DNA from: an uncultured Flavobacteriales bacterium
GTDB taxonomy: Bacteria; Bacteroidota; Bacteroidia; Flavobacteriales_E; Vicingaceae
DNA length: 64,000 bases
Assembly (NCBI GenBank): GCA_905479915.1
Contig: CAJQOH010000038.1
Location: 1 to 64,000, forward strand
Direction of reading: 5' to 3'
Part shown: one piece after another, positions 60,253 through 64,000 of the stretch
Position numbering within the stretch: the first letter of the stretch is position 1
Layout: the number at the start of each line of letters is the position of its first letter
Position numbers and translations under genes: made by a program
Notes under the pieces: generated by a model
The model's database searches: none
Told to the model about the DNA's origin: nothing
What the model saw: the letters and a program-made list of their open reading frames with translations, nothing else

Positions 60253-61818
60253 CTAGTGAACTAAGGTAAACAATCTATCCCAACGTATTCCTCCTTGCTG
60301 TGCATCCCATGACATCCACACAAAAACAGCTTTACCTACAATATGATCTTCAGGAACAAATCCCCAATAACGTGAATCTTGAGAGTTGTGTCTGTTGTCT
60401 CCCATCATCCAATAATAATCCATCTTAAAGGTATAAGAAGTTGCTTCTTCACCATTTATATAAATAGTACTTCCATCAACCTTTAAATCATTTCCTTCAT
60501 AATTTTTAATTATTCTTCGATAAAGTGGTAAGGTCTTAGTCGTTAATTCTACAGTTGCTCCAGCGGCAGGAATTACAAATGGACCTAAATTATCAACAGT
60601 CCAATCATATTGACTATCATTTGGAAAAATAGGGTCTACACTCCAAGGCACACTATAACCTTTTGGTTGAATTCTTTTTTCTACAGAAATAACCTGAGAC
60701 AATTGCTTTATTTTTTCAACTGCTCCATCTGTCATGGTAACAATAAATTTATCATTTGCTCCATCATTTACTCCTGTAACATGTTCAGTCGTTATTTTTT
60801 TTCGTTGCAATGCATCCTCATTAAAACCTGTTCCATCCGTTTCAACGCTATAATTAAATTGGGCATTTTCATCAAAGTATCCTACCTCATCATTGATCAT
60901 AAGCTTAGCATCAACTATCTCTAATTTATCACCAGGCAACCCAACACAACGCTTAATATAGTTTTCTTTTTTATCTACAGGTCTAGCCTTGATCGTATAA
61001 TTTTCATGAATAGCTTTTCTTGCTTCACTTTGAGATACATTCAATTCAATACTTGCATCTTTTATCATCTGCTCATAAATTCTTGCCGGTTCTTCTGTAG
61101 CCACAGTATCTCCCGCAGGAAAATTAAATACTACACAGTCATTACGCTCAACATCTCCCATCTTAGGCAGCTTTGCATAAGGAAACTTTATTAATTCTGA
61201 ATAAGATTGATTTCCTCCTACAAATGGAATCCATTCTGGAAAACTATGGTGTGTAAAAGGAAAACTAATAGGTGAATTAGGAACTCGCGCTCCATAAGCC
61301 ATTTTATTTACAAATAAGAAATCCCCTACCAATAGTTTTTGCTCCATAGAAGATGTAGGAATTGTAAAGGCTTCTATATAAAAACCTCTAATTACTGTAG
61401 CCGCAACTACCGCAAAGATTATTGCATCCGCCCACTCTCTTTTAAACGATTTTTTATACTTAGCAGCTTCTTCATAACCAATAAACTGAACATCTTCTTT
61501 AAACCCAATATATGGTAAATAAACTCCAGCAAATACCACTCCTAAAAAGTGCTCTTTAAAAGAAGTTTTACCTAATAATTTCATTAGTTCAACAATAATT
61601 CCCATCCACACTACAAACCCTAAAAAAGGAACATAATAAGTGATAATCCATACCCATGATTTTTTAACCATTTTAACTGCTAAATAGGTACTGTAAAAAG
61701 GAACTAAAGCCTTCCAACCATCTTCTCCCATTTTTTCGAATATTTTATACAAACCAACATGGGTTGCTACAAAATATATTATTGAAAGAATTACAAATCC
61801 GCTAATACTAATTTCCAT
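60253..61818 (-). CDS. lepB: Signal peptidase I with N-terminal membrane extension (first of three)
   Basis: This 521-residue protein adds about 135 residues before the peptidase: several membrane helices with YFVATHVGLYKIFEKMGEDG, WKALVPFYSTY, a DUF5684-like module. The peptidase has SSMEQKLLVGDFLFVNKMAYG, NYIKRCVGLPGDKLEI and MGDNRHNSQDSRYWGFVPEDHIVGKA, so the Ser/Lys dyad is intact. This long form after dapB is the usual Bacteroidetes lepB. The stop abuts the next ATG. Confidence 0.94.
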   Translation of the reverse strand: MEISISGFVILSIIYFVATHVGLYKIFEKMGEDGWKALVPFYSTYLAVKMVKKSWVWIITYYVPFLGFVVWMGIIVELMKLLGKTSFKEHFLGVVFAGVYLPYIGFKEDVQFIGYEEAAKYKKSFKREWADAIIFAVVAATVIRGFYIEAFTIPTSSMEQKLLVGDFLFVNKMAYGARVPNSPISFPFTHHSFPEWIPFVGGNQSYSELIKFPYAKLPKMGDVERNDCVVFNFPAGDTVATEEPARIYEQMIKDASIELNVSQSEARKAIHENYTIKARPVDKKENYIKRCVGLPGDKLEIVDAKLMINDEVGYFDENAQFNYSVETDGTGFNEDALQRKKITTEHVTGVNDGANDKFIVTMTDGAVEKIKQLSQVISVEKRIQPKGYSVPWSVDPIFPNDSQYDWTVDNLGPFVIPAAGATVELTTKTLPLYRRIIKNYEGNDLKVDGSTIYINGEEATSYTFKMDYYWMMGDNRHNSQDSRYWGFVPEDHIVGKAVFVWMSWDAQQGGIRWDRLFTLVH

Positions 61819-61833
61819 TGTTCTTTTATTTTT

Positions 61834-62547
61834 TTAATTAAACAGCACATCCTCCATCGTAAATATTCCCTTTTTATCTGCAATATATTCGGCAGCAATT
61901 ACTGCTCCCATTGCAAAGCCTTTACGATTATGTGCGGTATGTTTTATTTCTATATCATCAATTGCAGATGTATAGTTTACAATATGTGTTCCTGGCACAT
62001 TCTCTACTCTATGGGAAATAATACCCAATTGATTATCTGCATGAGCATCACCTTTTACCCAAAGGTCTTTATTTGTATTATTGATAACTCCTTCTGCTAA
62101 AGTTATTGCTGTACCACTTGGTGCATCTAACTTCTGAGTATGATGCGTCTCTTCCATTTCAACATCATATTCATTATGCTTATTCATTATTTGAGCCAGT
62201 TGTTTATTTAACTTAAAAAATAAGTTAACTCCAATACTGCAATTTGTTGCATACAATAATGTTCCATCGTTATCCGCTAAACTTCCTCTAACCTCATCAA
62301 ATTGATCGTACCAACCGGTAGTTCCAATTACTACAGGAGTGTTTGATTCTAAACAAACTTTAATATTATTAACTGCCAAATCAGGATTAGTAAATTCAAT
62401 AGCAGCATCAACCTGCTTTAAATTATCAAAAGTAAAATCGGTTGTATTTTGAGAAGAAATCTTAAGAACAACTTTATGCCCTCTTTCTAAGGCCACCTTT
62501 TCGATTTCCTTACCCATTTTTCCATATCCTATTATCGCAATATTCAT
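61834..62547 (-). CDS. dapB: 4-hydroxy-tetrahydrodipicolinate reductase
   Basis: This 237-residue enzyme reduces dihydrodipicolinate in the lysine/diaminopimelate pathway. It has the dinucleotide motif IAIIGYGKMGKEIEKVA, VIGTTGWYD, the catalytic EETHHTQKLDAPSGTAITLAE and RKGFAMGAVIAAEY. Its length is slightly shorter than E. coli DapB (273), as in other Bacteroidetes. It precedes lepB by 15 nt, a conserved pair. Confidence 0.96.
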   Translation of the reverse strand: MNIAIIGYGKMGKEIEKVALERGHKVVLKISSQNTTDFTFDNLKQVDAAIEFTNPDLAVNNIKVCLESNTPVVIGTTGWYDQFDEVRGSLADNDGTLLYATNCSIGVNLFFKLNKQLAQIMNKHNEYDVEMEETHHTQKLDAPSGTAITLAEGVINNTNKDLWVKGDAHADNQLGIISHRVENVPGTHIVNYTSAIDDIEIKHTAHNRKGFAMGAVIAAEYIADKKGIFTMEDVLFN

Positions 62548-62633
62548 ATCTTAAAAACTCAAAGTAACAGCCTATATTATTCTTATCCTTCCTTTTTACA
62601 TTAGTGGTAAATCCACCTGATAAAAGGCTAAAA

Positions 62634-63215
62634 TCATAAATTAATTACCAATCTGAAACCTTTACTCAGATCATTGTTACTGGTTAATTCTAAATTCGGC
62701 TGCAAATTAAATGATAAATTATCATTTTTGGGAAAATTAAATAAATGTGCATCTACTGCTGCATCAACAATATTAAACACATAAAACAATCCTACCAATA
62801 TATAAGACAAATCTTTATTCCGCTGATAGTAATCCAAATTTGATTCTAAATTGTCTTCAGATAAAAACCCATCAAACTCGTCAACAGTGGTATCATCTCC
62901 ATCCACCCGTAAACCATATGCTGTTTTATACCTATTAAATTCTTTTTGATTGGTTACCGCAAAATACAAAGGCACTCCTATCGCTGCATAAACAATGGGT
63001 ACTTTCCAGTATTTCTTATTATAAGCTTGTCCTAAACCAGGAATAACAGCACTAAACAAGGAAGCTTTATTAGGGGAATGATTTCTTATTTTTTTTACTT
63101 TAACGGTATCTGAAAGAGAAAGAGAATCTAACCTCACAGCATCTTGTGCTTTACTTTGATTAGCAAAACAAACAAGCATTAATAGCATTAAAATAAAAAG
63201 CTGAATAGATTTCAC
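62634..63215 (-). CDS. DUF5683 domain protein
   Basis: This 193-residue protein has a signal peptide (1-23, ending QSKAQ). The DUF5683 domain shows SPNKASLFSAVIPGLGQAYNKKYWKVPIVYAAIGVPLYFA and two or three membrane segments, with NIVDAAVDAHLFNF. Function is unknown; it is regularly found between parB and dapB in this phylum, which suggests a link to the envelope or chromosome segregation operon. It is 9 nt after the parB stop. Confidence 0.88.
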   Translation of the reverse strand: MKSIQLFILMLLMLVCFANQSKAQDAVRLDSLSLSDTVKVKKIRNHSPNKASLFSAVIPGLGQAYNKKYWKVPIVYAAIGVPLYFAVTNQKEFNRYKTAYGLRVDGDDTTVDEFDGFLSEDNLESNLDYYQRNKDLSYILVGLFYVFNIVDAAVDAHLFNFPKNDNLSFNLQPNLELTSNNDLSKGFRLVINL

Positions 63216-63224
63216 AATATCTTT

Positions 63225-64000
63225 TTATAAGCCTAATAACTCTACGATACGCTCCAGTTCTTTTTCTGAAGTAAAGGGTATTGTTAACTTTCCTTTTCCT
63301 TTAGCGTTACTTTGTAATTGAACTTTTGCCTTTAAAAAATCCGACAAATCATCTTTAATTTTTTGTTGACTAAAAGACAAATCAGAAACACCACCTTTTT
63401 TAAGTGCGATACTTGTTTCCTCTTTCCTTTCCTTAACAATTTCTTCTATTTGTCGAACAGATAATCCTTCTTTAATTATTCTTCGAGACAATGTTACCTG
63501 CTTTTTCTCATCATCAATATTAACTAAAGCTCTAGCATGTCCCATACTAATATCTCTAGTTCTAATAGACAATTGTATTTCTGCTGGCAATTTTAATAAC
63601 CGTAAATAATTTGCAACTGTAGAACGCTTTTTACCAACACGCTCACTCATTTTTTCCTGAGTAAGACCGCATTCTTCAATTAACTTTTGGTAACTGAAAG
63701 CAACTTCAATAGCATCCAATTCTTGACGCTGAATGTTCTCAACCAATGCCATTTCTAGCATTTCTTGATCATTTGCTATCCTGATAAATGCAGGTATCTC
63801 TGTAAGTCCTGCAATCTGAGAAGCTCTAAATCTTCGTTCTCCAGAAATTAATTGATACTTACCATAACCTAATTTACGAACTGTAACAGGCTGTATAATT
63901 CCTAACTCTTTAATCGAATTGGCAAGCTCCAATAGAGCATCTTTTTCAAATTGAGTTCTTGGTTGAAACGGGTTTGTTTCAATTTCTTTTATAGCAATAG
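63225..64000 (-). CDS. parB: Chromosome partitioning protein ParB, N-terminus outside window
   Basis: The frame is open to the right edge, giving 258 codons of a protein usually near 300. The N-terminal CTP-binding/ParB-Srx domain is visible: EIETNPFQPRTQFEK, LGIIQPVTVRKLGYGKYQLISGERRFRAS (GERR) and ALVENIQRQELDAIE. The helix-turn-helix follows with MSERVGKKRSTVANYLRLLKLP. The C-terminus has the dimerising domain (KGKGKLTIPFTSEKELERIVELLGL). ParB loads on parS sites near the origin and spreads with CTP. No parS-like site was recognised in the window. Confidence 0.94.
   Translation of the reverse strand, partial: IAIKEIETNPFQPRTQFEKDALLELANSIKELGIIQPVTVRKLGYGKYQLISGERRFRASQIAGLTEIPAFIRIANDQEMLEMALVENIQRQELDAIEVAFSYQKLIEECGLTQEKMSERVGKKRSTVANYLRLLKLPAEIQLSIRTRDISMGHARALVNIDDEKKQVTLSRRIIKEGLSVRQIEEIVKERKEETSIALKKGGVSDLSFSQQKIKDDLSDFLKAKVQLQSNAKGKGKLTIPFTSEKELERIVELLGL

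Noticed and set aside
60610-61194. Plus-strand frames antisense to the first signal peptidase gene
   Set aside because: The minus-strand gene has full signal peptidase motifs; the antisense frames have none.
1-64000. CRISPR arrays, tRNA or rRNA genes
   Set aside because: No regularly spaced direct repeats, cloverleaf-like sequences or conserved rRNA stretches were found by eye. A tRNA scan or covariance search could still reveal a missed small RNA.

Overview
The window is AT-rich chromosomal DNA from a member of the Bacteroidota, most likely order Flavobacteriales. The signs are three secreted proteins with type IX secretion (T9SS) C-terminal sorting domains, a PorQ homologue, Bacteroidetes-type -7 promoter boxes (TAnnTTTG or TAnnTTCG) close to start codons, a fused alpha/beta keto-acid dehydrogenase E1, ribosomal protein bTHX, and family-typical gene orders (parB, DUF5683, dapB, lepB; DUF1573, yajC, ybbR, coaE; porQ, cmk). 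The genus cannot be named from the sequence. No rRNA, tRNA or CRISPR array was found.

Layout. 1-3.3 kb is the edge of a probable mobile element: a CHC2-zinc/Toprim/P-loop replication protein running off the left side, a divergent XRE regulator and a RelE/ParE-type toxin-antitoxin pair. 3.4-5.7 kb holds a broken locus in which a secreted leucine-rich-repeat gene is joined out of frame to an Rhs C-terminal cassette. The cassette tail carries phospholipase A2-like motifs, and a membrane-anchored candidate immunity gene follows. 5.9-10.9 kb is a molybdenum locus: two molybdenum-storage-protein subunits, a membrane protein that looks like fused ECF-transporter T and S parts, and a convergent modABC molybdate importer. 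11-14 kb is a 1050-residue T9SS adhesin-like protein. 14.2-16.1 kb carries an exonuclease, a DCC-family protein and a TIGR01777 epimerase. 16.3-20.1 kb is a haem pathway run (hemB, hemL, hemE) interrupted by a four-helix-bundle (S23-type) gene. 20.7-21.1 kb is a GIY-YIG nuclease gene bracketed by 25-bp inverted repeats. 21-32 kb mixes a radical SAM protein, ChaN-like protein, ABC-F ATPase, DUF983, esterase, a lipoprotein pyrophosphatase, a YHYH protein, a GT9, a SIS isomerase, lipB and a serine hydrolase. 32-42.6 kb is core metabolism and secretion (ilvE, cmk, porQ, E1, bTHX, coaE, ybbR, yajC, aroE). 42.6-48.7 kb carries a TPR-PP2C phosphatase with a SiaC-like partner, msrA, dapA, AMP nucleosidase and holA. 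50-58 kb has a methionine gamma-lyase-like enzyme with a divergent Lrp regulator, two HI0933-type flavoproteins, a GT2 and a CotH-like lipoprotein. 58.5-64 kb is a run of three signal peptidase I genes, dapB, DUF5683 and parB, which runs off the right edge.

The most interesting items are: the molybdenum storage/transport locus with its T-S fusion; the GIY-YIG gene flanked by REP-like repeats, with a related palindrome that supplies the lipB start codon; two copies of an intergenic element whose hairpin stems differ in sequence but stay complementary; the Rhs cassette with a PLA2-like tail; and a middle signal peptidase that has lost its catalytic lysine.
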